From the NCBI RefSeq assembly GCF_002440635.1, contig NZ_DJUW01000002.1:131567-195566 (forward strand): a DNA stretch of 64,000 bases, in the 5' to 3' direction. Position 1 is the first letter of the stretch, and each line of letters begins with the position of its first letter. The notes under the pieces are model-generated. The model saw only the letters and a list, made by a program, of their open reading frames with translations. It was not told where the DNA came from and did not search any database. A program made the translations under genes and the position numbers. This DNA is from Novosphingobium sp. UBA6272. GTDB taxonomy: Bacteria; Pseudomonadota; Alphaproteobacteria; Sphingomonadales; Sphingomonadaceae. Positions 16,798 to 25,034 of this stretch are shown here, piece after piece.

Positions 16798-16941
16798 ACA
16801 GGGATGATGGGTTGACTTTGCTGCAGCGCACAATCAAAGGCGCGGGCAATCTTTGATGCGCAGGCGGCGCGCGCGGGCAATGCGGTCCGCCACGCAAGCA
16901 CGCAGACGGGGGGCAGCCGGCAGGACTTCCGGCTTGGGGCT

Positions 16942-17670
16942 TTGAAACCGCACAGCGGCAGAATCGTTCCCAACCATCCTGCGCCTGGTGCGTCCACCGC
17001 CCAAAAAGTTCTTATTGTGAGTCCCAAGCTTCAAAAGGCCTCCGCGCTTGCGGTGGCCGCAATGATCGTAACGATAGTTGCCAGCGCCGGTGGTTCGGGC
17101 GCGGCGGCGCAGAACAGAGTTCCTGCGCCAGCCATCCAGGAACCAGTCACCCAGATCAATTCGCAGCTGATTGTCGAGCCGCTTCCCGCTGAGGCCCAGA
17201 TCAAGGTCCCCCAGGTGGTCGAAGCGCCCGAAGTCTTGCCTGCACCTGCCATCAAGGCGCCGTCGCTTGTCGCGATGGTCTCGGCCCAGCCGCAGCCTTC
17301 GGAACTCCCGCGTGAACTGCACTGCCTGGCCGGCGCGACCTATTTCGAGGCCAAGAGCGAATCGCTGGCCGGCCAGCTCGCTGTGGCGCGGGTGATCGTC
17401 GCCCGCTCGAAGTCGGGCCGCTTTCCCAATTCCTATTGCGGCGTGGTATTCCAGCCCTCGCAGTTCTCGTTCGTGCGGGGCCGTTCGATGCCGGCGATCG
17501 CGAAGGGTTCAAAGCAATGGAAGAATGCCGTGGCGATCGCGCAGATTGCCCATGCCAACAGCTGGGCCAGCCCGGTTGAAGGCGCGCTGTTCTTCCACGC
17601 GGCCTATGTCAGCCCCGGCTGGAAGCTCCGCCGGGTCGGCCGGATCGACAATCACGTTTTCTATCGTTGA
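16942..17670 (+). CDS. SleB-type cell wall hydrolase
   Basis: 242 aa. A hydrophobic segment (ALAVAAMIVTIVASAGG) near the N-terminus anchors or exports the protein. A Pro/Val-rich linker follows, and the C-terminal domain from about 128 (LHCLAGATYFEAKSES) is the Hydrolase_2/SleB fold with the catalytic Glu in YFEAKSE. Related enzymes cleave peptidoglycan. A GTG at 17017 would give a shorter N-terminus directly before the hydrophobic segment and may be the real start. A strong terminator follows. Confidence 0.88.
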   Translation: MKPHSGRIVPNHPAPGASTAQKVLIVSPKLQKASALAVAAMIVTIVASAGGSGAAAQNRVPAPAIQEPVTQINSQLIVEPLPAEAQIKVPQVVEAPEVLPAPAIKAPSLVAMVSAQPQPSELPRELHCLAGATYFEAKSESLAGQLAVARVIVARSKSGRFPNSYCGVVFQPSQFSFVRGRSMPAIAKGSKQWKNAVAIAQIAHANSWASPVEGALFFHAAYVSPGWKLRRVGRIDNHVFYR

Positions 17671-17689
17671 TTGACCGGACAGTTCGATC

Positions 17690-17722
17690 AAGGGGCGGGC
17701 CACGTGCCTGCCCCTTTTCGTT
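17690..17722. terminator. Bidirectional intrinsic terminator between cell wall hydrolase and xth
   Basis: An 11-bp stem, AAGGGGCGGGC (17690-17700) and GCCTGCCCCTT (17706-17716), with a 5-base loop and one G-T pair. TTCGTTT follows on the plus strand. The genes on both sides converge on it. Confidence 0.8.
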
Positions 17723-17727
17723 TGTAC

Positions 17728-18507
17728 CTAGCTCTCGGGCTTAAATTCGACCCAGACTGGGGCGTGATCGCTGGCCTTCTCGCGCCCGCGGTGTTCCTTG
17801 TCGACGCCGCAAGCGACCAGCCGGTCGGCCAGTTCGGGCGAAAGCAGCGCGTGATCGATCCGGAACCCGTGATCGCGCTGCCAGGCACCGGCCTGGTAAT
17901 CCCAATAGGTCCAGATCCCGCCCTGCGGATTATGCGTGGCAAGGGCATCGGTCCAGCCGTCACCCAGCAACCGGAAGTACGCATCGCGCGATTCGGGCTG
18001 CATCAGCGCATCATCGGCCATTGCCTTGGGTGACCAGACGTCGTTGTCGTGCGGGATCACGTTGAAATCGCCCAGCACGATTGCGGGAACCTCTTCGGCC
18101 CGGATCGCGGCCATCCGCGCCCGCAGCCGCTCCATCCAGCGCAGCTTGTAGTCGAATTTCGGACCCGGCTGGGGGTTGCCGTTGGGCAAGTAGATGCAGG
18201 CCACCCGGGTGCCGAATACCTCGGCTTCAAGGTAGCGCGAATGATCGTCTTCGGGTTCCCCCGGCAAGCCGCGCTGGACTTCGATCGGGGTCATCCCGTC
18301 GGCCAGGATCGCGACTCCGTTGAAGCTCTTCTGGCCATGCCACAGCGCGTGATAGCCCAGCTTGTGGAACTCGTCGGCGGGGAAACCTTCGTCCTGGGTC
18401 TTGATCTCCTGCAGGCAGGCCACCGCCGGGCGGGTCTCTGCCAGCCATTCCAGCAAGCGCGGCAAGCGCGCCTTGATCCCGTTGATGTTGAAAGTGGCGA
18501 TCCGCAT
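17728..18507 (-). CDS. xth: Exodeoxyribonuclease III
   Basis: 259 aa starting MRIATFNINGIKARL at the ATG (18507), one base overlapping the erpA stop. ACLQEIKTQ has the metal-binding Glu34; GDFNVIP and ASDHAPVWVE are the other active-site motifs. It is an AP endonuclease and 3'-5' exonuclease of base-excision repair. Ten extra upstream codons in the open frame overlap erpA and are not conserved. Confidence 0.94.
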   Translation of the reverse strand: MRIATFNINGIKARLPRLLEWLAETRPAVACLQEIKTQDEGFPADEFHKLGYHALWHGQKSFNGVAILADGMTPIEVQRGLPGEPEDDHSRYLEAEVFGTRVACIYLPNGNPQPGPKFDYKLRWMERLRARMAAIRAEEVPAIVLGDFNVIPHDNDVWSPKAMADDALMQPESRDAYFRLLGDGWTDALATHNPQGGIWTYWDYQAGAWQRDHGFRIDHALLSPELADRLVACGVDKEHRGREKASDHAPVWVEFKPES

Positions 18508-18839
18508 CAGATGGCGAAGGACGAACCGCAGCCGCATCCGGCGCTGGCATTGGGATTGGTCACCCGAAAGGCAGCGCCGCCCAGCGATTCGACGTAATCC
18601 ACCTCGCTGCCGGCAACCAGATCGAGGCTGACCGGATCGACCACCAGGCTGACCCCGTCGCGTTCGATCACCAGGTCATCGCCATAGGGCGCATCTTCCA
18701 GTCCGAACTTGTACTGGAACCCGGAACAGCCGCCGCCTTCAACCGAAAGGCGCAGGATCGCAGGCTTGCCCTGCTTGGCCGCAATCGCTGCGACGCGGGC
18801 GGCGGCAGAGGGGCTGAGAGTCATCGTGGGCGCATCCAT
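18507..18839 (-). CDS. erpA: Iron-sulfur cluster insertion protein ErpA
   Basis: 110 aa A-type carrier with the three ligand cysteines Cys38 (GGGCSGFQY), Cys102 and Cys104 (GCGCGSS). It passes Fe-S clusters to apo-enzymes. A second A-type carrier (sufA) lies in the suf operon of this window; this copy is separate and paired with xth, a common alphaproteobacterial order. The first five residues precede MTLSPSAAARV and could be replaced by an internal ATG start. Confidence 0.94.
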   Translation of the reverse strand: MDAPTMTLSPSAAARVAAIAAKQGKPAILRLSVEGGGCSGFQYKFGLEDAPYGDDLVIERDGVSLVVDPVSLDLVAGSEVDYVESLGGAAFRVTNPNASAGCGCGSSFAI

Positions 18840-18878
18840 GGACCCGATGTAGGGACTGCCGTCCGCATCGGCAAGAAA

Positions 18879-19307
18879 TCACGCGCTCTGGATATAGCTC
18901 CGCATCGCCTCGGCATCTGCAACCACCCGGTCGATCCGGTATTTGACCAGATCGCCGATCGAGACGAAGCCCAGCATTTTCTCGTCTTCGACTACCGGCA
19001 GGTGGCGAATCCGGCGGCGGGTCATCTGGCCCAGCGCGTCGAGCACGTCGGTGCGCGGATCGACCGTGATCGGCGGTGAGGTCATCACATCGCCGACCGA
19101 CTTCTCCAGCATCGCCGGGCCGTGCGCCGCGAGCTGATAGACCACATCGCGTTCGGAGAAGATTCCGGCGATCTTGCCGCCGGCGAAAACCGGCAGCGCG
19201 CCGATTCGCTTTTCGGCCAGAATCTGAACCGCTTCAGCCACGCTGGTATGGGTGTCGCAGCTGACGATATCGCTGCTTCGCCCTTCAATCAGTCGCGCAA
19301 TCGTCAT
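18879..19307 (-). CDS. CBS-domain protein
   Basis: 142 aa made of two CBS motifs in tandem, about residues 10-65 (DIVSCDTHTSVAEAVQILAEKRIGAL) and 75-130 (SPPITVDPRTDVLDALGQMTRRRIRHLPVV). Stand-alone CBS pairs bind adenine nucleotides as sensors; no effector domain is attached. It lies between erpA and a ferredoxin-like gene with gaps of 39 and 61 bases, so it may be on its own promoter. Confidence 0.9.
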   Translation of the reverse strand: MTIARLIEGRSSDIVSCDTHTSVAEAVQILAEKRIGALPVFAGGKIAGIFSERDVVYQLAAHGPAMLEKSVGDVMTSPPITVDPRTDVLDALGQMTRRRIRHLPVVEDEKMLGFVSIGDLVKYRIDRVVADAEAMRSYIQSA

Positions 19308-19368
19308 GGCAACTCTCCGGGTCTGTTATGGTCCCGCGAGGATGACACGAAGCGCAAGCTTTGGCGAG

Positions 19369-19758
19369 TCAGGGTTCTTCCGGTTCGCTTTCTTCGGGAT
19401 AGAGCCGGAAGTCCTCGACCGGGGTGCCCCCGATCAGATGCTCCTGAATGATCCGTTCCAGCACCGGCTCGCTCGCCGAATGGTACCAGACCCCCTCGGG
19501 ATAGACCACGGCGATTGGCCCGGCGGCACAGATCTTGAGGCAATCCGCTTTCGTCCGGGCGATCCCGCCATCGCGGTCAAGCTTCAGTTCCTTGAGCCGC
19601 TTCTTGAGGAATTTCCAGGCCGGCGCACCGACTGCGGGCGAACAGCATTCGCCCTTCTGGGCTTCGGCGCACAGGAAGATGTGGCGGCGAGTGGAATCGC
19701 CGCCATTGATGGCAAGCGCGGCGCGGGCGCGGGCCAGCTCTGCCGGGTCGACGCTCAT
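19369..19758 (-). CDS. Thioredoxin-like [2Fe-2S] ferredoxin domain protein
   Basis: 129 aa from the ATG at 19758, which overlaps the upstream stop (ATGA). The cluster cysteines are in HIFLCAEAQKGECC and ADCLKICAAGP, the spacing of thioredoxin-fold (2Fe-2S) ferredoxins. The C-terminus is acidic (PEESEPEEP). The partner enzyme is unknown. It is translationally coupled to the thioesterase gene, which may be incidental. Confidence 0.85.
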   Translation of the reverse strand: MSVDPAELARARAALAINGGDSTRRHIFLCAEAQKGECCSPAVGAPAWKFLKKRLKELKLDRDGGIARTKADCLKICAAGPIAVVYPEGVWYHSASEPVLERIIQEHLIGGTPVEDFRLYPEESEPEEP

Positions 19759-20186
19759 GCCCGCAGGCTCCATTCGGCCAGAATCGCGCGGTAATCCTCG
19801 GCAATCGGAGTCGGGCGGTCGTCGGCGATCGCCACCAGCGCAGAGCGGGCAAAAGCCACCGGGCGGCCGTTCTGGACCAGCAGCTGGACCACGCTCCAGC
19901 TGGAATTGCCGACCCGTTCGACCGCGCAGTGAACGGTGACCGGGTCGGGAAAATGGCCCTGGCTGAGGTATTCCATCGCCACGCTGGCAACCATGGCCCG
20001 GCGCTCTCCGATCCGGATCGCGCTGCCCATGCTCATGTTGAAGCGCACTCGGGCGTCTTCCATCATCGCTGCCAGCGCCACGTTGTTGAGATGCTGGTTG
20101 GGATCGATATCGGCGAACCGCGTGGTGATCGCATGAGCAAAGGGATAGCGCGCCGGATCGAGCAGCGCCGCGTCGGGACGGGCCAT
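19755..20186 (-). CDS. Acyl-CoA thioesterase (4HBT hot-dog fold)
   Basis: 143 aa. TRFADIDPNQHLNNVALAAMMEDARV is the 4-hydroxybenzoyl-CoA thioesterase-type active region with the catalytic Asp, as in YbgC-like enzymes. The remaining hot-dog strands follow (VASVAMEYLSQGHFPDPVTV). The substrate acyl-CoA cannot be told. It starts four bases after the S9 peptidase stop, so the three genes 19369-22296 probably form one transcript. Confidence 0.85.
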   Translation of the reverse strand: MARPDAALLDPARYPFAHAITTRFADIDPNQHLNNVALAAMMEDARVRFNMSMGSAIRIGERRAMVASVAMEYLSQGHFPDPVTVHCAVERVGNSSWSVVQLLVQNGRPVAFARSALVAIADDRPTPIAEDYRAILAEWSLRA

Positions 20187-20190
20187 TGGC

Positions 20191-22296
20191 CTACTTCGGC
20201 GCCTTGAGCCAGCGATCGAGCCAACCGAGCACGGTCTGATGCCATTGCAACGAATTCTTGGGCTTTAGCACCCAGTGATTCTCGTCCGGGAAAACCAGCA
20301 ACTCGGCCTCAACCCCCTTACGCTGCAACGCGGTGAAAGCGCCCAGCCCCTGGCTGTAGGGAATCCGGAAGTCCTTCTCTCCCAGCACGACCAGCATCGG
20401 GGTCTGCCACTTGGCGACGTGGTTGGCGGGGTTCCACTTTTCGTAAGCGGCCGGATCCTCGTGATAGGGTTTGCCGCCGTGTTCCCATTCGTTGAACCAC
20501 AGTTCCTCGGTCGAATAGGCCATTGCGCGCGAATCGAACACGCCGTTGTGATTGACCAGGCACCGGAACCGATCTGGCCATTGCCCTTCGATCCAGTTCA
20601 TCATGTAGCCGCCATAACTTGCCCCCAGCGCGCAGGCGCGGCTGCCGTCAAGCTGCGGCCGTCCGGCCAGCGCGGCATCGAGCCCAAGCTTGAGATCCTC
20701 AAGCGGCTTGCCGCCCCAGTCCCGGTTGATCGAATCGGTGAAGGCCTGACCGTAACCGGTGCTTCCGTGGAAATCGATCGAGACCACGGCATAGCCCTGG
20801 CTGGCAAAAATGCGGGGGTTCCAGCGGAACGACCAGCCATCGCCGAACGAACCTTGCGGGCCGCCATGAACGAACAGCAGGACCGGCAACTTGCCAGTGG
20901 CATTGGCCGGCATGTGCACTTGCCCCCAAACCGTGGCGCCGCCCGCGCCCTTGAAGCTGAACCGCTCGCTTTTCAGCGCGACCAGCGCGCCAAGCTGGGC
21001 ATCGTTGGCGCGGCTCAGCTGACGCGGTGCCTTGCCCTTTTCGGCAATCCATACTTCGGCCGGGTAGGAGATGCTGTCACGCGTGTAGAGGATCGCGCCG
21101 TTCGCCAGCGGGGTAAGATTGGCGATGTGGCCTTCGCGCATTCCTTTGGGTGCGAGCGCGAGGCGGGTTACCTTGCCACCGGCCAGTTCGACCCGGAAGG
21201 CCGGGGTATCGAGCACATCTTCGGCGGTGACGATTAACGCCTTCGAATCCGGTGTCCATGTCAGCGACCCAGCCGAACGATCCCACCCGGCGGTGAGGGC
21301 CCGCTTCTCGTGTGTTGCCAGGTTCATGACATGCACGACTTGGCGGTCGCTTTCATAGCCGGGACGGGCCATCGCCACCCAGGCCAGCCACTTGCCGTCG
21401 GGCGAGGGAGTAGGCAGCGTGTCGGTGGCGAGATTGCTCTTGGTCGGGCTGTGCGGAGCCTTACCGTCCAGCATGGCGTGCCAGACATCGAGGTTGGTTG
21501 AGAGCGGCTCTTTGGCATCGGCCTGGCGCGCAGCGAAGAACACGCTTTTCGAATCTGCTGCCCAGGCCAGTTCCTCGCCCCCGCCCATCGGCTTGGACGG
21601 GATGTCGCCGGTCAACGTGCCGACCGGTCCGTCGAGCGAGACGGCCGCGCCCGCCACCTTGCCGTCGGCGGCCAGGTCCAGCGCAAAGCCGCGGCTATAG
21701 TTGCCAGGGGTTTCCCAGCTGTCCCAATGGCGGACGAAGCCGGTGCCGTGCTTATAATGCCGGGCACTGCCAGGGCCCGGCTGGCTGGTATTGCCATCGT
21801 TATCGCAGCCCAACGTCGGGCAATCGCGTGCAACATCGCCCCAGACCAGGATCCGCTTGCCATCCGGCGAAAGCTTGAATCCCGCCACATCGGCCTTGAA
21901 ATCACTGGCCTGAACCGGCGCGGCGCCCGATGCAGAAAGGTCAAGGAACCAGACCTGATCCTTGCCGCTCTTGTCCGAGATGAAATAGAGCCGCTTGCCG
22001 TCGGGGCTGAAGGCCGGGCTGTTTTCACCCGCATCGGCCAGATCGCCGATCCGCTCGGCCGCGCCGCCTTTTGCGGGAACGCGCCACAAACCGGTCGCGC
22101 GCTTGTAACTGGCCGGATCGGTATCGGTCTGCTGGAATACCACCCAGGCCCCGTCGGGTGACGCGGTCGGCGCACCGACCCGCTTGAGAGTGATCAGATC
22201 TTCAGGGGTCATCGCCCGCGGCGCGGTCTGCGCGGCGGCGGGCATGGCGATCAGGGACAGGGCGAGCGCGCCAAGCGCAATGGCAGGATGCTTCAT
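20191..22296 (-). CDS. S9 family peptidase (prolyl oligopeptidase / acylaminoacyl-peptidase type)
   Basis: 701 aa. Residues 1-22 are a signal peptide ending AAAQ, so it is periplasmic. A WD40-like beta-propeller (TPEDLITLKRVGAPTASPDGAWVVF and repeated SPDGKRL motifs) is followed by the alpha/beta-hydrolase domain with FVHGGPQGSFG, the nucleophile GASYGGYM and the C-terminal His in ENHWVLKP. Such enzymes trim short peptides, and many copies occur in sphingomonads. Confidence 0.92.
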   Translation of the reverse strand: MKHPAIALGALALSLIAMPAAAQTAPRAMTPEDLITLKRVGAPTASPDGAWVVFQQTDTDPASYKRATGLWRVPAKGGAAERIGDLADAGENSPAFSPDGKRLYFISDKSGKDQVWFLDLSASGAAPVQASDFKADVAGFKLSPDGKRILVWGDVARDCPTLGCDNDGNTSQPGPGSARHYKHGTGFVRHWDSWETPGNYSRGFALDLAADGKVAGAAVSLDGPVGTLTGDIPSKPMGGGEELAWAADSKSVFFAARQADAKEPLSTNLDVWHAMLDGKAPHSPTKSNLATDTLPTPSPDGKWLAWVAMARPGYESDRQVVHVMNLATHEKRALTAGWDRSAGSLTWTPDSKALIVTAEDVLDTPAFRVELAGGKVTRLALAPKGMREGHIANLTPLANGAILYTRDSISYPAEVWIAEKGKAPRQLSRANDAQLGALVALKSERFSFKGAGGATVWGQVHMPANATGKLPVLLFVHGGPQGSFGDGWSFRWNPRIFASQGYAVVSIDFHGSTGYGQAFTDSINRDWGGKPLEDLKLGLDAALAGRPQLDGSRACALGASYGGYMMNWIEGQWPDRFRCLVNHNGVFDSRAMAYSTEELWFNEWEHGGKPYHEDPAAYEKWNPANHVAKWQTPMLVVLGEKDFRIPYSQGLGAFTALQRKGVEAELLVFPDENHWVLKPKNSLQWHQTVLGWLDRWLKAPK

Positions 22297-22329
22297 GGAG
22301 GCCCGATTAGCGCGGACCGCGCGGCAGGC

Positions 22330-22779
22330 CTAGCCCTTCTTGCCGACGATCCTGGCAATCTCGGCCGCGACCATCCGCTCCACCAGTGGCGGCAGGTTCT
22401 TGTCGAGCCATTCGGCCAGGGCCGGACGCAGCAATTCGCGGGTCAGGGCTTCCAGCGAGGTTTCGCCCGAGCGGACGATCTGCGGCGCGGCGCGCGGTTC
22501 GGCCATTACCGCCAGCGCCGCCAGCGATTCGCTGATCGAGCTGACCGTATCGTTGGGTAGCAGCGGGGCATCTTCTGCCGCGCTCTCTTCCTCGACCAGT
22601 TCGCCGATCGAATCGAGATCGAGGATGTCGTCATCCTCGGCCGATTCGGGTTCGACAGGTTGAGCGACAGGCTCGGCCCGCGTCGACGGCTCGGCCACAA
22701 CGCCGCGATTGTCCCGCGCGATCACTTTCTTGATCGAATCGAGGATTTCCTCGACCGAAGGTTCACCAGCCTGGCGCAT
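22330..22779 (-). CDS. popZ: Polar organising protein PopZ (DUF2497)
   Basis: 149 aa. The N-terminal helix PSVEEILDSIKKVIARD and C-terminal LLRPALAEWLDKNLPPLVERMV (residues about 115-145) are the two conserved PopZ regions. Between them lies a linker rich in Pro, Glu and Asp, the disordered client-binding and spacing region. PopZ forms a polar matrix that tethers ParB-parS in Caulobacter. The ATG at 22779 gives the conserved MRQAGEPSVEEIL start; 14 upstream codons are not conserved. The tolC-popZ order is common in alphaproteobacteria. Confidence 0.88.
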   Translation of the reverse strand: MRQAGEPSVEEILDSIKKVIARDNRGVVAEPSTRAEPVAQPVEPESAEDDDILDLDSIGELVEEESAAEDAPLLPNDTVSSISESLAALAVMAEPRAAPQIVRSGETSLEALTRELLRPALAEWLDKNLPPLVERMVAAEIARIVGKKG

Positions 22780-22820
22780 TGCCCAAAATCCCCAAGCCGT
22801 CCCGCAGCGGGACAGAATCA

Positions 22821-24266
22821 CTAAGGGGTTACTGAACCGTCCTGCGCCTTGGTGTCAACGGTTCGTGTTGCCGCCGGCTTGGGGTCGGGGTTGTCGTTCC
22901 AGTCAAAGAACGAACCCTTTGCATTCCGGTAGTTGGTCTCGGGATCATAGAGCGTGCCGCCATCGAGCCCGAGATCGCGGGCTTCGGCCTTGCCCATCGC
23001 GGCCAGCAGGTTGAACCCGGCGACATAGGCATTTCGCTTGGCCGTGACCAGCTGGACCTGGGCGTTGAGCAGTTCGTTCTCGGCATTGAGGATGTCGAGA
23101 ATCGTCCGGTTGCCGACCGAGTTTTCGGCGCGGACACCTTCCAGCCCCAACTCGGCCGCATCGACCGCGGTCTGCGAGCTGGCAATCAGCGATTGGGCCG
23201 CCTGCCACTGGGCATAGGCGGCGCGAACCGAAGCGATCACTTCGCGCTCGATTCCGATTTCCTGTTCCAGCGTTGCGCTTTCGCGGGCCTGGGCCAGACG
23301 CTTTTGCGCAGAGGGCAGCCCGCCCTGATACAGCGGCACTGTCGCCCTGACACCGACCGTGGTGTCGGTCGTGCTTTGCGCCGATCCCGGAATCTTGTTC
23401 GAGCCGAGGAAATCGTTGTAGCCGCTGCTGGCAAAGACCGAGACTTGCGGCAGACGCCGCGCGTTGGTTGCGGCGGTATCGTATCCGGCGGCGCGCGAGC
23501 GCTGCCGCGCGGCGATCAGATCGGGATTCGCATCAAGCGCGATCGCCACGGCTTCGTCGGCATTGCCCGGCAGGCCAACCAGCGGCGGCGGCGAGGCCAG
23601 GTTCTGCGGGGCCTTGCCTACCACCTGGATATAGCGTTCGCGTGCGGCGATCAGATTGGCTTCGGCGTTACGGGTCAGGCCTTGGGCCAGCGCCAGCCGG
23701 CTTTGCGACTGGGCCACATCGGTGCGGGTCAGATCGCCGATCTCGAACCGGTCCCGGGTGGCCTGCAGATTGACTTCCAGCCGCTGGACGTTGGCACGGT
23801 TCAGCTTGACCACGGCCTCGGCCAGAATCACGTCCATATAGACCGCAACGACCTGGCTGAACAAACCGCTTTCCACGCCGCGCAGGTCGGCCCGGCCGGC
23901 ATCGACGCGGGTTTCGGCTGCGCGGACCGAGTTGCGAATTCCGCCGCCGGCATAAAGCGGCATGCCGAGGTTGAGCGAGGCATCAAGGTTGCGATCGGGC
24001 GCGAGCGGATTGCTGCTGCTGCCTTCGACAAATTCGCTGTAGGTCGCGGTACCGGATACCGACGGAAGCCCGGCAGAACGGGCAATCGGCACGCCCTCAT
24101 CCACTGCGCGCTGCTGCGCCCGGGCGGCCTGCAACGTCGGGTTGGTGTTGTAAGCCATGACCAGCGCTTCGCGCAGATCGTCCGCCAGCACCGGGGCGGT
24201 GATCATCGCCAGCATCCCCGCAATCAGCGCTTGGCGCGCAATCCTTGAACCACTGGGACTAGCCAT
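22821..24266 (-). CDS. tolC: TolC family outer membrane protein
   Basis: 481 aa with a signal peptide (IARQALIAGMLAMITAPVLA) after the ATG at 24266. Two outer membrane efflux domains follow, with the repeat motif DLREALVMAYNTNPTLQAARAQ and SQSRLALAQ/ESATLEQEIG helices. TolC trimers form the exit duct for type I secretion and drug efflux. It starts four bases after the PCMT-like stop, so the two are co-transcribed. No inner-membrane partner is adjacent. Confidence 0.93.
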   Translation of the reverse strand: MASPSGSRIARQALIAGMLAMITAPVLADDLREALVMAYNTNPTLQAARAQQRAVDEGVPIARSAGLPSVSGTATYSEFVEGSSSNPLAPDRNLDASLNLGMPLYAGGGIRNSVRAAETRVDAGRADLRGVESGLFSQVVAVYMDVILAEAVVKLNRANVQRLEVNLQATRDRFEIGDLTRTDVAQSQSRLALAQGLTRNAEANLIAARERYIQVVGKAPQNLASPPPLVGLPGNADEAVAIALDANPDLIAARQRSRAAGYDTAATNARRLPQVSVFASSGYNDFLGSNKIPGSAQSTTDTTVGVRATVPLYQGGLPSAQKRLAQARESATLEQEIGIEREVIASVRAAYAQWQAAQSLIASSQTAVDAAELGLEGVRAENSVGNRTILDILNAENELLNAQVQLVTAKRNAYVAGFNLLAAMGKAEARDLGLDGGTLYDPETNYRNAKGSFFDWNDNPDPKPAATRTVDTKAQDGSVTP

Positions 24267-24270
24267 CCGG

Positions 24271-24879
24271 TCAGAAACTCCAAGCCTTGGGTGCGGCGAA
24301 TTCGCGCAGCACCGGGAAACCCACGTCGGCGCTGGGGGCAAGAACCACCGCATCGCCTTGCTTCGTGCCAGCCGCGAGGCGGGTTACCCCGCGTTCGGCC
24401 AGACCCGCCACCACGCGCCCGCCATCGGCCAAGGCTTTCGCGAGATTTGCCGGAACCTGCGCAATCCCACCGTCGATCAGAATCAGCGTGAAGCTGCCGG
24501 CCGATTGCAGGGCCAGCGCCGCATTTGCATCCACGGTTTCGACCGACTGCACCAGAGGTTCGACCAATGCCGCCAGATAGCCGCTGTCGCTAACTACCAG
24601 CACCTTGTCGCCGGCTTGCGGGGCGGCATCGGCCAGCAGCATCGCCTGAGCCAGCGGAGCCGGTATTGCGCGGCCATTCGCGGCCGGTATTGCGCGGTCG
24701 ATATAGGCATGGCCACGCGCTTCGACCGGAACGAAATCCTCTCGCGCAACGCGGGCAAAGCGGGCGAGCAACCAGTCCTGGTTGATTCCGGACACGCGCA
24801 GCTGGCTGTCGATCATCGCCCGGCGGGCAGTGGAAAGCGCATCGGACTGGGCGGAAATGGTTTCGGCGGCAAGGGTCAT
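24271..24879 (-). CDS. Protein-L-isoaspartate O-methyltransferase-like protein (degenerate SAM motif)
   Basis: 202 aa from ATG 24879. ARRAMIDSQLRVSGINQDWLLARFARVAREDFVP matches the PCMT family start, and AYIDRAIPAANGRAIPAPLAQAMLL covers the substrate loop. The SAM motif I reads VLVVSDSGYLAAL, where repair enzymes have a Gly-rich GTGSGY, so activity may be weak or different. It lies immediately upstream of tolC, an arrangement seen in alphaproteobacteria that hints at an envelope-related role. An inverted repeat sits 18 bases upstream of the start. Confidence 0.8.
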   Translation of the reverse strand: MTLAAETISAQSDALSTARRAMIDSQLRVSGINQDWLLARFARVAREDFVPVEARGHAYIDRAIPAANGRAIPAPLAQAMLLADAAPQAGDKVLVVSDSGYLAALVEPLVQSVETVDANAALALQSAGSFTLILIDGGIAQVPANLAKALADGGRVVAGLAERGVTRLAAGTKQGDAVVLAPSADVGFPVLREFAAPKAWSF

Positions 24880-24896
24880 AGGGGCCTCTGGCAGGC

Positions 24897-24916
24897 TGTA
24901 TTGCACAGACAATACA
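24897..24916. promoter_or_regulatory. Inverted repeat TGTATT-N8-AATACA in the pcm/fumarase divergent promoter
   Basis: TGTATTG and CAATACA arms separated by six bases, 18 bases upstream of the PCMT-like start codon and 119 bases before fumarase. The same TGTATT-N8-AATACA layout recurs at 29090-29109. The spacing suits a dimeric repressor; the regulator is unknown. Confidence 0.5.
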
Positions 24917-25034
24917 GTAACGCAATTCCTTCGCTCCTTAGGGGAACAGCCGCCAAGCGCCAAGTGCTTTGACGGCAGGGCATTAGCGGGCCTATGGGGC
25001 GGCAGAGACCCACTCCGAACCGACGAGGCACAGC

